NCBI GenBank assembly: GCA_034698045.1
Contig: JAQGAU010001084.1
Location: 1-21,551, forward strand
From: Paramacrobiotus richtersi
Taxonomy: Eukaryota; Tardigrada; Eutardigrada; Parachela; Macrobiotidae
Length of the DNA: 21,551 nucleotides
Direction: 5' to 3'
This document shows positions 1-9,602 of the stretch, piece after piece. A model generated the notes under the pieces. That model made no database searches. It saw only the letters and a program-made list of their open reading frames with translations, and was not told the DNA's origin. Both the position numbers and the translations under genes were made by a program. Position 1 is the first letter of the stretch. Each line of letters starts with the position of its first letter.

Positions 1-150
1 TGCAGCGAGCATCTGGTCAGTTTTTGGCGTCATCTAATTTCTCCGGGGTGACGCTTCCTACCCACCGCCCCAGGGGGCACCCCTTGGGGCGGCCGGGGGG
101 GAGTGTGTAGTATTAAAATGGTACTATTTTAGCCCCTGTGACAGGGGAAC
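1..150. other. GC-rich, hairpin-rich segment of unknown origin
   Basis: This stretch is far richer in G and C than the DNA after it. It holds serial short inverted repeats: a C/G-rich one near 66-91, an A/T stem (114-119 pairing with 126-131), and a six-base C/G stem with a 3-nt loop (133-138 with 142-147). No reading frame in it is recognisable. It could be the structured 3' end of a mobile element entering from outside the window, but no diagnostic motif supports that. Confidence 0.3.
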
Positions 151-434
151 CCCAGAACTATCGAATGCCGCTCATGCTAGTGCCCGTTTTTGGGTTAGAT
201 GTGTAATTATTAGGCAGCTCGGGCCATTCCGAAGTTATTTGAAAAGCTCTAGCGCTGTTGGTTCAAATTACGGAATTGGCGAGAATATTTAGCGACAAAA
301 CTGGCAGCTGTGGTTTGACAGGAATGTTTTGTCGCTCGATTGAATAAAACTGACAAAATGTCGGGCGATGCATTGTTAGTCCATTAAAAGTGGCATTCGA
401 TCTTTTGTCGGGCTTTCTAGTGACGGGAAGTAGA

Positions 435-702
435 TTGCACGCATTCAAATTGTCGTGACGCGCCCACACACACCCACACTGAATCCTCACACCTTCTGCG
501 AAAGATCACGTTCCCTGTTACTGGAGTGTCCACCAGCGGATCGTTTGATGAATATGCCTTCAAGCAGAAATTCCGCGAGCTAGTCCGGCTCGTGTTCTCA
601 CCGATTCCAAACGTCTATTTGGTGCCACCGGCAGAAATCATACCGCTTGACGCTTTTATAACTGAGAAAGCCCGGCTGTTTAAAGTTTGGTTACAAAGTT
701 AA
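435..702 (+). pseudogene. 5'-truncated relic of gene X (intact paralog at 11204-11647)
   Basis: From 502 to the TAA at 700-702 the frame encodes 66 residues that align without gaps to the C-terminus of the intact gene X at 11204-11647. By my count 55 of 66 residues match and 24 of 201 bases differ. Upstream, a 5-bp insertion near 487-491 breaks the frame and similarity fades by about 435. The first half of the gene, including the Pro/Thr-rich N-terminus, is missing. The 3' flank also matches that of the intact copy (703-760 and again near 1320-1480), so this is a duplicated genomic segment and not a processed copy. It marks the left edge of the duplicated block. Whether the residual frame is expressed cannot be seen. 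Confidence 0.7.
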
Positions 703-2042
703 CACAAACTAATACAACAATGTCTACACGCCCTTGGTAGTGTTTGATGATTCATGATACCTTATAAATTCACCTGTTGGAACAGCACCCTAGAATTGCG
801 TTGTAAGGCATCATCATCCGCTTCATCACAACGAGTTTAAAGCAACCCTTTTGTACACCTGTTAGTTTACTGTCCAATAAGTTATTGACCTTGTTTCGAA
901 CTCCCTCGAATTTCGCGTTTGGGAGGTTGAACTGGCTGAGCCATATGCGACACGACACACCACAACCGAGAAACACCTACACCTCCACGATCAAGTTCAT
1001 GATGGATGGGCCAGTAATCACGAATCTTATTACTACAGCCGCTTGGGCCGACGCGAATAACTGTTCGAAGAGCGGAATCGAAATACGTATTGTAAAAGTG
1101 CTTCAAGGAGAGATATGGCAGGTGAAGCCGGGTCCCGTATGTTGCATACGGTTACCGGCGGTAGCAGTGCTATGATGTGGCCAATAGCAGTTACAAATTA
1201 CAATGCCATTCCCACTTCCCAAAACCTAGAAATCTATCTACTGCTTCATATCGGAATAGCGCTATATAAAATCAGATCTGCATTCTTGCAGAATTTAACA
1301 CGCAAGAGAGTTTGTTAGACACTTGCATATTTTTCTGACTCCGCATATGGAAATGCTTATCACTTTCATGCTTTGCATTAACAAATTTGTTTGGCTGTTT
1401 GTAACAATTTATTGTCGGTTGCAAAAAAAGTGTCAAAATTTATAAAAACCATTCTTTCTGTACAAATCATCGACTATCAGAAAGATGCATATGTTTAGCT
1501 TTGTAATGCGCTAGCTGTTTGACATTTTGATTGCTGTTGCCGATTATGTATGCTGGTTTGTTCCAGAAACAGCGATCAGGTGACTATAGCTGCTGACTGT
1601 ATGCTGCAAATTAATGCAAGATTTTTTTTTATTGACTGAAATTACTTTTAATAACAATTGAATTTTATTTTGACAGTTTTTTTTAGTTTGGACTAAAGTT
1701 CGTTTCAAATGTAGTCACGGCACGCTTTGCTTTGTGGCAGTTTCCGGAGTGAAGTAAAACTGCTTGAGCAACATGCAATGCAGAAGAGCAAAACGCAAAT
1801 CCCGACTAGCAAATGTGTAAAGATTCTGGTAACACCGTCAAAGTTCTTAAAGGGTGGCCTTAAGTGGCCTTTAAGGGTGCCTCAGCTTATTTAGTAACTG
1901 TATAGCACGCAGTGTTTCAGTTCATGCTTGACAGCAACCTGCGTATTCCTTAAACTGTTTAATATAATATATTGGGATTAACGTGTCCGGCTAACTATAG
2001 CTTTCTTTGACAGTCTCTGTCCGGTATCATTTGCAAGGGACT
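703..2042. other. Convergent intergenic region, with an insertion relative to the second unit
   Basis: No gene is supported here. Patches of the 3' flank of gene X are shared with the second unit: 703-805 resembles 11648-11745, and 1335-1480 resembles 11815-11945. The intervening 810-1310 has no counterpart there, so it is either an insertion here or a deletion in the other unit. Its short frames do not look like known proteins. On the minus strand, AATAAA hexamers at 1664-1669 and 1628-1633 are candidate polyadenylation signals for the F-box/Groucho gene ending at 2043. A short imperfect palindrome lies near 1845-1873. Confidence 0.35.
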
Positions 2043-2562
2043 TCAATACACTGCTTCGTATACCGTGGCAGAGTCAGATTCGGTAGGTCCAACGACGATA
2101 TATTTGTTGTCAGCCGAGATATCTAAACAGTGGGAATTGCCAGTTGTTGGGCCCATCTTGGACATTTGCTGGCAGGCCACATATCCGTAAGGATGGTGCA
2201 GGATACGCAGGTTTTCGTCGGTGACGCACGCAAGCCATTCTCCCGAAGGTGCATATTTCACCGATCTGGTACACGTACTAGTATACCCGAGATTTTCATC
2301 CCGAGTACCGATGTTTTCGTCCGTAAAGCGTATTAGATATGCATGACGTAATTCTGTCATACGCACTTCTACAGCTGGAGACGTTCTTCCATGTTCGAAA
2401 CGAGATCCCACGGCTACCCAGTCGTCGTTTGTAGGACAGCAGCTAACGCATCCATTATCGCCATGAGTCTGTTCTCTTCTGATGCACTTAGTGCCGCAAC
2501 GAATATCCCAGCAAGTCAGTCCTTCCTCTCCGCCAACACCAACCCATAAGTTCCTTCCGCTA
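2043..2562 (-). CDS. Copy 1 exon 4: last WD40 blades and C-terminus
   Basis: The acceptor is TTATTACAG at 2563. The frame is open from SGRNLWVGVGG through TCWDIR, CCPTNDDWVAVGS, VKYAPSGEWLACVTDENLRI, HPYGYVACQQM and DNKYIVV to VYEAVY and TGA at 2043-2045. Groucho/TLE proteins end in nearly the same motif (VYEVIY) and have the same NLL..WRTPYG pattern in the preceding blade. Confidence 0.78.
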
Positions 2563-5500
2563 CTGTAATAAAGACAATACGATGAAGACTTTTACTGACT
2601 AGTCATTCTCATAAATTGTATAAATTTCAAACATAATGCGGGAAGCGTGATTAAACTTTGTCTTTGTAACTGCAAATTTCTGCTCAACGTAAACGTGCCT
2701 AGAAATTGCATTTTAACCAGCTGTCCACTATGGAACTTTTTCGTTGCCATACACTATACCGCGACTACGTCATCCCAGCAATATCTCAAGGTTCATACAT
2801 TTCAACGTCTCAGATTCTTTCGCTTCAGCTACATATTTCCTGCAGTTCTTCTCAGACAAATTTTTGTTTTACACGGGTCTGCATATGAAGCAGAGTTTCA
2901 CATGGGTATTGAAAACAACTTCTTGTAGATTTCTAAGATGACTTTGAAAATTTTGGAAAAGACAGATAGAAGATGGCCAAGTTTCTATAATGACAAAACT
3001 CTAAGCTTGGTACAGAAGTACTGAACATTGCTATATTTTCCTCGCTCCCAATATTCGGCACAATGCAATAGTTTGAACTTATCAATAGGCAGGTTTCTGC
3101 AATAAAACTTTTTTGCAGGCGAGTGCACAAGGAAACATGTTTACCTAGCTGGTTGGCTCTTCCTTAATAATAATTAACATTTTACCCTGTCAATTTTAAT
3201 GCAGTATGTTTCAAATAGGACTGCGTGCTAGTTCCTTATGCCTTTATGTGATAATTGGTCCCTGTTTCATGTATGAGCCACGAAGCACAACGTAAGTTCG
3301 GTTGTTGCAACACAAAAAGTCGGTTAGCAGCCATAAACTTTACAAGCCAACACCGTCGCACGTCAGATTCGCAAAAATACACCACCAATTAATGCGCGTA
3401 AAATCTACTAAACCACACCTACCTATCTGGAACAGTTTTTATTTTCTGGTCAGTAGTCTCATCGCCGACATCGCGTAAGGGACGCCAAGCGGCGAGTGAG
3501 TTAATACCCAAAGCTGATGAGATATATCATTCCTGTCTCATAGGCCGCCATGTTAACAGTTAATAAGTTCAAAAATTCATATCTATTCATTGACCATAAC
3601 CTACCCTTTGAAAACAAATACCCTGTGATCCGTACATTTAGCTCAACATAGTGGACTTAGTCACCTAGTTTTGCGAATATTTAATTACGGGTCCCTTACT
3701 TGTTAGTACACAGCGGTTAATCAGAATCTTATTAAGATCGTACTCGTCACCAACTGTTCGAGTGAGAAAATAAAAAACTGTTCCAAATAGCTGTGCCTTA
3801 GTAGACTTTAAACATATAGATCGCATATTTTCGCGAATTTGCGAGCGGCGGGGTTGCTTCTGAAATGTCATTTAGTTTATGGAAGAAAAGAAATGCAAAG
3901 AACTGGGCAGGTTTCGAAAAGTTACAGCAAATCGACAACCTAACTCGGGAAACAAGTATGTACAAGTCTTACAATTCCGTAAACTCAGAAATTCAAAACA
4001 CAATTGAGCTGCGCGCTAGCGCAGCCCCGCTTGTACGGATAAAGGGTTATCTTTCCATGCGTAGATATTTCGAACTAGACTGAAGACTGAGCTACAGCGT
4101 TGAAATTGCTCTCACCTGGAAATATCAAGGTCTTTCACAGGGTTCTTCCGACAGATTGAATAAGTGTGATTATAGGGTTCCATTTCCAAGGCCATCCTGT
4201 TTCGCCAAGTTGAATTACCCTTATTGGTTCGCAAAACGCGTACGATGGGTTAACTGCCACTTGAGGCGGCTGTCCCTTTCGCACAACGCCCATTCAAAAG
4301 CCATGCTGTCAATTGTGATGACTATTGCTGAAAACCTATAGGCTCCTATGTTAATGTGCGAGTTCCCAGTTTCCTTCTTCCTTTACAGAACTTCCCAGAC
4401 AATATGTCAAAAGATAGAGAAAAAAATAAGAACATTTCTTGTCTGAAACAGGTCGAGCTTAATTTCGACTGAAGCTCTGCGCACGCAGTTCCATTTAGCA
4501 TAGGTGCCTATGGAAGCGTTGCAGCAACGGCTCCATAGAAGCGTGTGTTGAGTGTTCATCACAAATGACAGCATAGCAAGTGAATGGGCGTTGTGCGAAA
4601 GGCATAGCCGCCACGGGTGGCAGTTAACCCATCGTACGCCTTTTGCGAACCAATAAGGGCAATTCGAAACATTTTTTCGTGCCAATTTTGGTAAAACCTG
4701 TCGCTGCGCACTTAACCTTTCTAGACTTCTGTTGTGCTGTAGACATTAAAATAAAAGGATACTGCAAACTAAAGTTTTACATATTTTGTGCATGTACACC
4801 AGAAAAAAATCGTGATGTCGGTCGCGATATGCATGCTGCAAGGGCAGCAAGGCCACCTTGCTGGCTGTTGCATTCAGTTTTTCCACCACCCAACGATGCT
4901 GATGTAAAACTTTGTCTTCGGAAACTTTCTTGACTATTCATGAAGCAACAGCAAAGGGTTGTTTGGAAAGGACACCTGTTGCCATTGCATTTACTTACTG
5001 TCTGGCGTCACTGCTCAGCAGGTATTAAAAACGTAGCAAACATTTATCCTTGTGAATTTGTTTCCGAATTCCAATTCAAAGTTAGCAATGAGCGGGGCCA
5101 CCTAACATGTTTAATCGGATCGCAAAACCCGACTGATGCGCCGACCTTATGGAACAGCTGATTCCGTTAAAGGATACCAACACAGTGCAGGAAATTTGAT
5201 GTCACTGCGAAACGGAGGATTGGAAAGACAACTTTGGCGCTGAATCAGTGCCAAAGTTGTCTTTGCAATCCTCCGTTGATAATCAGCGCCGCTGATAATC
5301 AAAGGTCTCTTTACCAACATTATGAAGAATGCGGAAACTGTTTAGGTATGGCACTGTGACAACACTTGTGCTTCGTGTCACGTCTAATGATCGTCTTTCT
5401 CGTTAAAACGCAATACCAAAACATTCTCTTGTTTTTGCGTCTTGTTGATGACCAGACTGCAAAAGCCACGGGTTTGTCTCCTCTTGAATAAACTAAACTA

Positions 5501-7595
5501 AACTAAGGCAGAAATCCTAAGAAATTATTTGCGAAAGGGAGCCCAATAAATTGCTACCGTTCATTTCGAGCTTGGCGAAACAGGCCTGCGCAGTGCCTGC
5601 ACCACGATCCAGGCGGGCTGGAACTATTTCCGCCAAAGTCATGGACATTTTCCGCATCGGTGTGAACACTGAAATCTTGGACAAGTTTTTGATTGTGCAA
5701 ATCCCACACGGAGAGTCTTCCACCTTCGTAAGCCGCAAAGCACAGTTTGGCATCCGCGGAAATAACGAACGGAGATTCTATTTCGTAGTAGCTAGTCCCA
5801 TTGCGCAATCTTCCCTTAAACTAAACACACATCTCTCAGACGTTTGTAAGTTGCAAGCATGAAACGACAGCAGTTTTTGCGATATATTAACTTGTTACTG
5901 GCCGGCTAAGTACCACTGGAATTTTAAGAAATCATCCTGCAACGCGGTTGTGTAGTCTACATATATGGGCTGTGTTCAAGAAAAAAGTGTGAGATTCCCA
6001 GGGTATGCTGTCATTGTTCGTACCGTAACCCGTGCGTTAATATGCATGGTTCGTACTTAATTATGGAAAAGGCTCTTAACTGTATTTACATGTACGGCGT
6101 CATAAGCGCTACCATAATGCAAGTTTACCAATGGAACACCGCTGCCACTTAAATCCCATAATACTAAATCTTTCCCTCCTCCAGCAATCAAAACACTCCC
6201 ATCGGACGAAGCTCTGCATGACCTCCCATTCACATGTCGTTCTGAATCGTAGCAAGGCATCATAAGCGATCGTTCAGTCAGCTGAGCACGGGTAAGAGAA
6301 TTCCCATCCAAAGGGACATTCCACATGCGTACGCCATAGAGCCCACCGGTGAATACGAAGCGGTTACCGCTCATGCTTACCGAGCAGATACGATCACCAT
6401 TAGACAGTTTAACAATTTGCTTTAGATTTCGAGGGCAGTTTCGACGTTGACGCACATCCGGAGCGAGGACTGTTGGGCGTAAACTGCGCTGGTACGAATC
6501 ATCTGCCAATAAAAGTTAATGTATGCTAACTGAGCTTGGCTGTTAATTAAGGAAATGTTTACCACGTAAGCGCTCTTCATACGAAAAAATCCTGTGAATT
6601 ACGAACTGCATTGTCCATTGCGTTCCTTTATATTTGATGGTGTACGTTCTTTTCCACTCCTCTAACCTTTCTGTGCCGAGATTATCGCACCATGAAGATC
6701 CAGGTGCAACAATTTCCAGGAGCTGCTGGACACGTTCTGCAAGTTGAGTGACCCGTTCGCTGCCGCAGACTGTTACCACAAGTTGCCGCGGTTCAAACTG
6801 AAGGTTAGCATAAATGCAAGCAGCGAGCTTGTACCGACTACTCGTTGCATACGGTCCCGGGTTGTTGTCCTCAGTATCAGACCTATACAGTTTCAAGGCG
6901 TTTATGTCCATATGGATCCGGATATAACATAGCGTACGTAGCCAAGTATTCCACAGCCGACAGACAGAGCGGGCTTGTGCTTGCTCATCAGTAAAGAGAT
7001 ACCCGAAAATTTTCAATATCAGTTCCTTCGGCAGAACCTCGTTAATGCAGCTTGCGGTAGCTGCATTAATTGAGTGCGCGGAAAATCCCGACCGGCGTAG
7101 ACTCGCTTCCAATTGGACAGACTTCCGTGATCTGTCCGAAAGAGTGCGTTGTGCCAGTTTCAAATCGACGCAACGGCGGAATTCCGAAATGGCTTTGGGG
7201 GTTTCGCCGAATCGCACATAGTCATCCGGAACTACGACTTCCAGAACCTCGGCGTTCGCAATTATGACCCGAACTAAAGCGAATTCATGGCGTTCCCTCA
7301 TTAGGAGCTCTCCAGGATACCAAGTCCATGGTTCTCTTTTGGAAAGTTGCAGTAGAACTTCCACCATGCTGGTCGTGGACAACATATTGGACCGTTCATC
7401 ATGATACTCTAAAAATGCCTGCCTTGCTATATAGAACACCTTATCTAGTGACACAGTGCGTGTCGATGGCACTCCGTATAGCATATCCACCGTTGCTGTA
7501 TCTTCTGTTATGGACAAGAGCAGTCCACGATGCATCTGACCGCCCTCTCCTTGAATGTCCATAGCATCAAAGCGGTTGACCCTTTGAGGAAACAT
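2043..7595 (-). CDS. F-box protein with FMRP-like tandem Tudor and Groucho/TLE-type WD40 propeller, copy 1 (four exons)
   Basis: The proposed join is complement of 6563-7595, 6129-6502, 5558-5820 and 2043-2562. It is open for 729 residues, and the phases (1, 0, 2) agree at every GT-AG junction and with copy 2. The start is ATG 7595; an in-frame TGA lies four codons upstream. Residues 6-58 and 77-128 resemble the two Tudor/Agenet modules of FMRP/FXR proteins. An F-box follows at about 187-225 (LPKELILKIFGYL, then RSVCRLWNTWL). Residues 255-344 are not recognised. Residues 345-729 are a WD40 propeller whose landmarks match Groucho/TLE: SVWDLHNQ, CCPTNDDWVAVG, and the ending YIVV..ATVYEAVY. F-boxes bind Skp1 in SCF ubiquitin ligases, so a substrate-receptor role, probably nuclear, is inferred. 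Groucho's Q tetramerisation domain is absent. The domain order is unusual; the gene model is well supported by its paralog. Confidence 0.82.
4210..4668. repeat. Imperfect inverted repeat / foldback element
   Basis: About 110 bp at 4213-4322 reappears inverted at 4558-4664 with roughly 85% identity, including the block ATGGGTTAACTGCCAC and its complement. Similarity resumes inward (4336-4353 against 4498-4514), so the arms are really about 150 bp with small deletions, around a centre of roughly 140 bp. No transposase frame is present. This fits a non-autonomous foldback or MITE-like element. Its outer ends and any target-site duplication are not clear. Confidence 0.6.
5211..5277. repeat. Near-perfect 67-bp palindrome
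   Basis: The 28-base left arm (5211-5238) and right arm (5250-5277) are complementary with one mismatch. The 11-base centre is itself nearly self-complementary. Transcribed in the pre-mRNA of copy 1, it would form a stable hairpin. It may be a remnant of a small inverted-repeat element. Confidence 0.7.
5320..5506 (+). mobile_element. Possible LINE/SINE 3' end with AAACT tail
   Basis: The plus-strand sequence ends in a short A-rich tandem tail (about 5487-5506, units of AAACT) after a segment ending TTTGTCTCCTCTTG. This is typical of the 3' ends of many invertebrate non-LTR elements or their SINE partners. The left boundary is arbitrary and no coding part is seen. It lies about 50 bp from the exon 3 donor of copy 1. 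Confidence 0.35.
5558..5820 (-). CDS. Copy 1 exon 3: central WD40 blade
   Basis: The acceptor is GTTTAG at 5821-5822 (phase 0). FVISADAKLCFAAYEGG then SVWDLHNQKLV, followed by HTDAENVHD, is the most Groucho-like stretch in the protein. The exon ends in phase 2 at a GTAGCA donor, and the partial CG joins T of exon 4 to form Arg. I prefer this acceptor to one six bases downstream because only the equivalent site keeps copy 2 in frame. Confidence 0.75.
6129..6502 (-). CDS. Copy 1 exon 2: first two Groucho-like WD40 blades
   Basis: The acceptor is TTGGCAG at 6503 and the exon enters in phase 1, restoring an Asp codon across the junction. There is no in-frame ATG near its start, which argues that it belongs to the F-box gene and is not separate. 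VSMSGNRFVFTGG...VRMWNV and the RSC...DGSVLIAGG...LVLWDLSGSG segment follow Groucho/TLE blades. The donor GTAAAC lies after VPL (phase 0). The intron is 5821-6128. Confidence 0.75.
6563..7595 (-). CDS. Copy 1 exon 1: tandem Tudor-like, F-box and unknown module
   Basis: This exon encodes residues 1-344. First Tudor-like module: the pattern EDTATVDMLY...TVSLDKVFY parallels the first FMRP module. Second: MVEVLLQ.SK.EPWTWYPGELL...EFALVR...VVPDDYVRF parallels the second, including the EPxxW core. The F-box lies at 187-225. The exon ends in phase 1 at a GTAAAC donor (intron 6503-6562, only 60 nt). Confidence 0.8.
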
Positions 7596-7656
7596 TATTA
7601 ACCTTCAAAAACTGAACAGAACGTTGTTCAATTGCCCGAAATTCGATGATGCAAAT

Positions 7657-7714
7657 ACAGATATAGATACAGATACAGATACAGATACAGATACAGATAC
7701 AGATACAGATATAG
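7657..7714. repeat. Hexanucleotide microsatellite (ACAGAT)n
   Basis: About nine to ten units of ACAGAT are present, with ATAGAT variants at both edges. The array lies about 60 bp upstream of the copy 1 start codon, in its 5' UTR or promoter. The equivalent place in copy 2 (20537-20600) has no such array. Confidence 0.9.
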
Positions 7715-7754
7715 ACTGGCGCTGGAAAGTTCAGGATTACCCGTACCACTAAAG

Positions 7755-7976
7755 CATGCAGATTACAAGTGTTAATGTATCTGTTTGAACGCATGTATGA
7801 CAGTGTCATACGCCGATTAACATGTGATCAACCGGACAGCAAGCCGGTATATATACCACGCTATACGACATGCAGATTACAAGTGTATCTATTTGAACGC
7901 ATGTATAACGCACATGTAGTGTCACACGCTGATCCTGTGATCAATCGGGCAGCAAGCCGGTATGTATACCACGACA
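7755..7976. repeat. Tandem duplication, two units of about 114 bp
   Basis: Unit 1 starts at 7755 and unit 2 at 7869, both with CATGCAGATTACAAGTGT. Both end in a block containing GCAAGCCGGTAT and TATACCACG. The units differ by substitutions and small indels, so the duplication is not recent. It lies in the upstream region of copy 1. Confidence 0.75.
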
Positions 7977-8022
7977 TAAGGCTATGTTGCCACTGCCAGC
8001 AAGTCGTGATTACCATAAGAAT

Positions 8023-8055
8023 CTGCGTGAATCAGCGTGTTGGTGTGCGTGATTT
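8023..8055 (-). promoter_or_regulatory. Upstream block conserved between the two paralogs (copy 1 side)
   Basis: The 20-base core TGCGTGAATCAGCGTGTTGG and the following TGTGCGTGA are almost identical to 20773-20801 upstream of copy 2, while surrounding non-coding DNA is much more diverged. The distance to the start codon is about 430 bp here and 240 bp in copy 2. It could be a shared enhancer or promoter element, or simply a surviving patch of the duplication. Confidence 0.35.
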
Positions 8056-9244
8056 TTGCCTGATGTTAACTTCTATGTACATGGTTCATGTGTTGACGTT
8101 TACACGGCGGGCCAGCACAGAAAGCGCAAGGAAATGATGCACAATTTGCGCTGGCAGAAATATTACAGTGGTTAAACTACAAATACATACCGAAGAATGT
8201 ATACACTTCAAGCGGAAAGCCATGCGCAACGCATAGAAAAAATATGCTGTACATGTTCCTGTTGCACCTTAAAATGCGAATTGTTGCCTTCTGTGCGAAT
8301 CGCTCACGTTTCCATGAAGCAGTGTTTAATTTGTTTACAAATGTGGTTGTTGTTAAGGAAACTACAAACTGTATAGGTACTTCTTTTCTTTTTAGATTCT
8401 CTCGCCCAAACCTAATCATCGCGTACTTCCTGAAGTGCGCTGCGCTTCAGCCTGATTTAGGAAACACGGGGGCAAGGGAGCGGTTGCGGATACATCACTG
8501 TTCTGTCACTCCCGCTCCGGCGCCAACCACCATGTGTGCCCTTATCGACAAAGCCGTTCATGGATCATGGATCTGCTTTAGAAAGCCTTACCAGTCTTTT
8601 GAACGAAATAGAACTTCCATAGGAAGGCTGTCGTTCATTGAAATCGTTTGCAAACTCCTGGATACTTTGGAATGGCATAACCTTACAAAATGGGCTTCAC
8701 ATGGGATAAGAAACTGTTTTGGTAGCTCGAGTGATGCCCATTTTTTGGTGTTGTCGTTCTCCCACGTACTGCATGTAAACTCTTTTTGGTTTGTTTGTTT
8801 GCATTTTCTTGTTTCCATACAATAACCCCTTCTTTGTTTCTCTGTCTGACGTCACAAGTACAGATATTGTAAACGCATTTAAATAATAATATAAAAACAG
8901 CCCCTATTGTTGTCTCGGTAACGTACATTTACATACGCGTATCCACGTACTGGCGCCTTACTTTCGCTTAGAAAAACACCTAGAAGATCAGACAATTATA
9001 ATAGTTGCAGGCGGCTGTTATGCCTAGTGTTGTATCAACCAAATACCGCAGTAGCACAGAAGAACAATAGCGCCTTTTGCACATGAACCCAAACCAGACT
9101 CTGTTGTAATGTTACATAACTATGTACTAAAAGAAGAGTTGTTGAACTATATAATTAGTCGCATCGCGGTTTTTTTATGCAAAGCGTGCTGTCGGGCCAT
9201 CAGTTAAACCGAGGCAATGTTTGGAAACCCCGTAATGCTGTCTT

Positions 9245-9273
9245 AAAACGTTTTAGCTGTGCTAAAACGTTTT
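9245..9273. repeat. Perfect 13-bp inverted repeat with 3-nt loop
   Basis: AAAACGTTTTAGC at 9245-9257 is followed by TGT and its exact complement at 9261-9273. It is not followed by a T-tract. Its function is unknown. Confidence 0.8.
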
Positions 9274-9430
9274 CACAACACGCACCCGCGCCGAGTATAC
9301 CGGACGACAAAACTGTCGAACCATCGCGTTGCATTGTATGTACTCGCACGCTACTCGCTCTGGCTGAAACACTGCTATCTGTGCCCTGTTCGTGCCAAAA
9401 GAAGCCGTGATCTGATGTTGTCGCGACTGA

Positions 9431-9497
9431 CATGATATTAATAATAAGTCAGTACCTGACTGACATCTTGATCATGATATTAATAATGAGTCAGTAC
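9431..9497. repeat. Direct repeat of 25 bp, period 42
   Basis: The 25-bp word starting CATGATATTAATAAT and ending GTCAGTAC occurs at 9431-9455 and 9473-9497 with a single difference. The spacer contains related GACTGACAT pieces. Only two units are present. Confidence 0.8.
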
Positions 9498-9602
9498 TGT
9501 TCAATGTTATTGTCATCAGTGATGATACACTTTTATGATGTGTTTCAAAACTGATTGCTTGTACCGGAAGGTGCCCGCAGGGACGAATGCTCATTATTCG
9601 GA

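Larger units (their letters stand above)
2563..5557 (-). other. Intron 3 of copy 1 (3.0 kb), host to repeats
   Basis: This is the long intron between exons 3 and 4. It begins with a GTAGCA donor at 5557 and ends with TTACAG at 2563-2568. It is twice the length of its counterpart in copy 2 and carries a foldback repeat (4210-4668), a near-perfect palindrome (5211-5277) and a LINE/SINE-like 3' tail (about 5487-5506). The remaining 2570-4200 shows no recognisable gene or repeat; its short open frames are unsupported. Confidence 0.65.
8200..9600. other. Intergenic region without a convincing gene
   Basis: A plus-strand frame of 193 codons (8244-8825) is the longest here, but it has no recognisable domain, no paralog in the window and an unremarkable composition. 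I regard it as possibly fortuitous. Also present are a perfect 13-bp stem with a 3-nt loop (9245-9273) and a 25-bp direct repeat (9431-9455 and 9473-9497). Similarity between the duplicated units ends near 8200. Confidence 0.4.

Noticed and set aside
6057-6509. Exon 2 as an independent gene
   Set aside because: The frame has no ATG near its start, only a TTG inside the acceptor region. GT-AG sites of matching phase link it to the F-box exon in both paralogs.
7567-7809. Minus-strand frame with a Cys-Ile repeat
   Set aside because: It is translation of the ACAGAT microsatellite.
8244-8825. Plus-strand open frame of 193 codons
   Set aside because: It is longer than expected on average, but one such frame in 21 kb is not improbable; it has no domain, splice context or paralog. 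Kept only as a note in the intergenic entry.
9431-9497. CRISPR-like direct repeats
   Set aside because: Only two units with a 17-bp gap in an animal genome; a simple local duplication.
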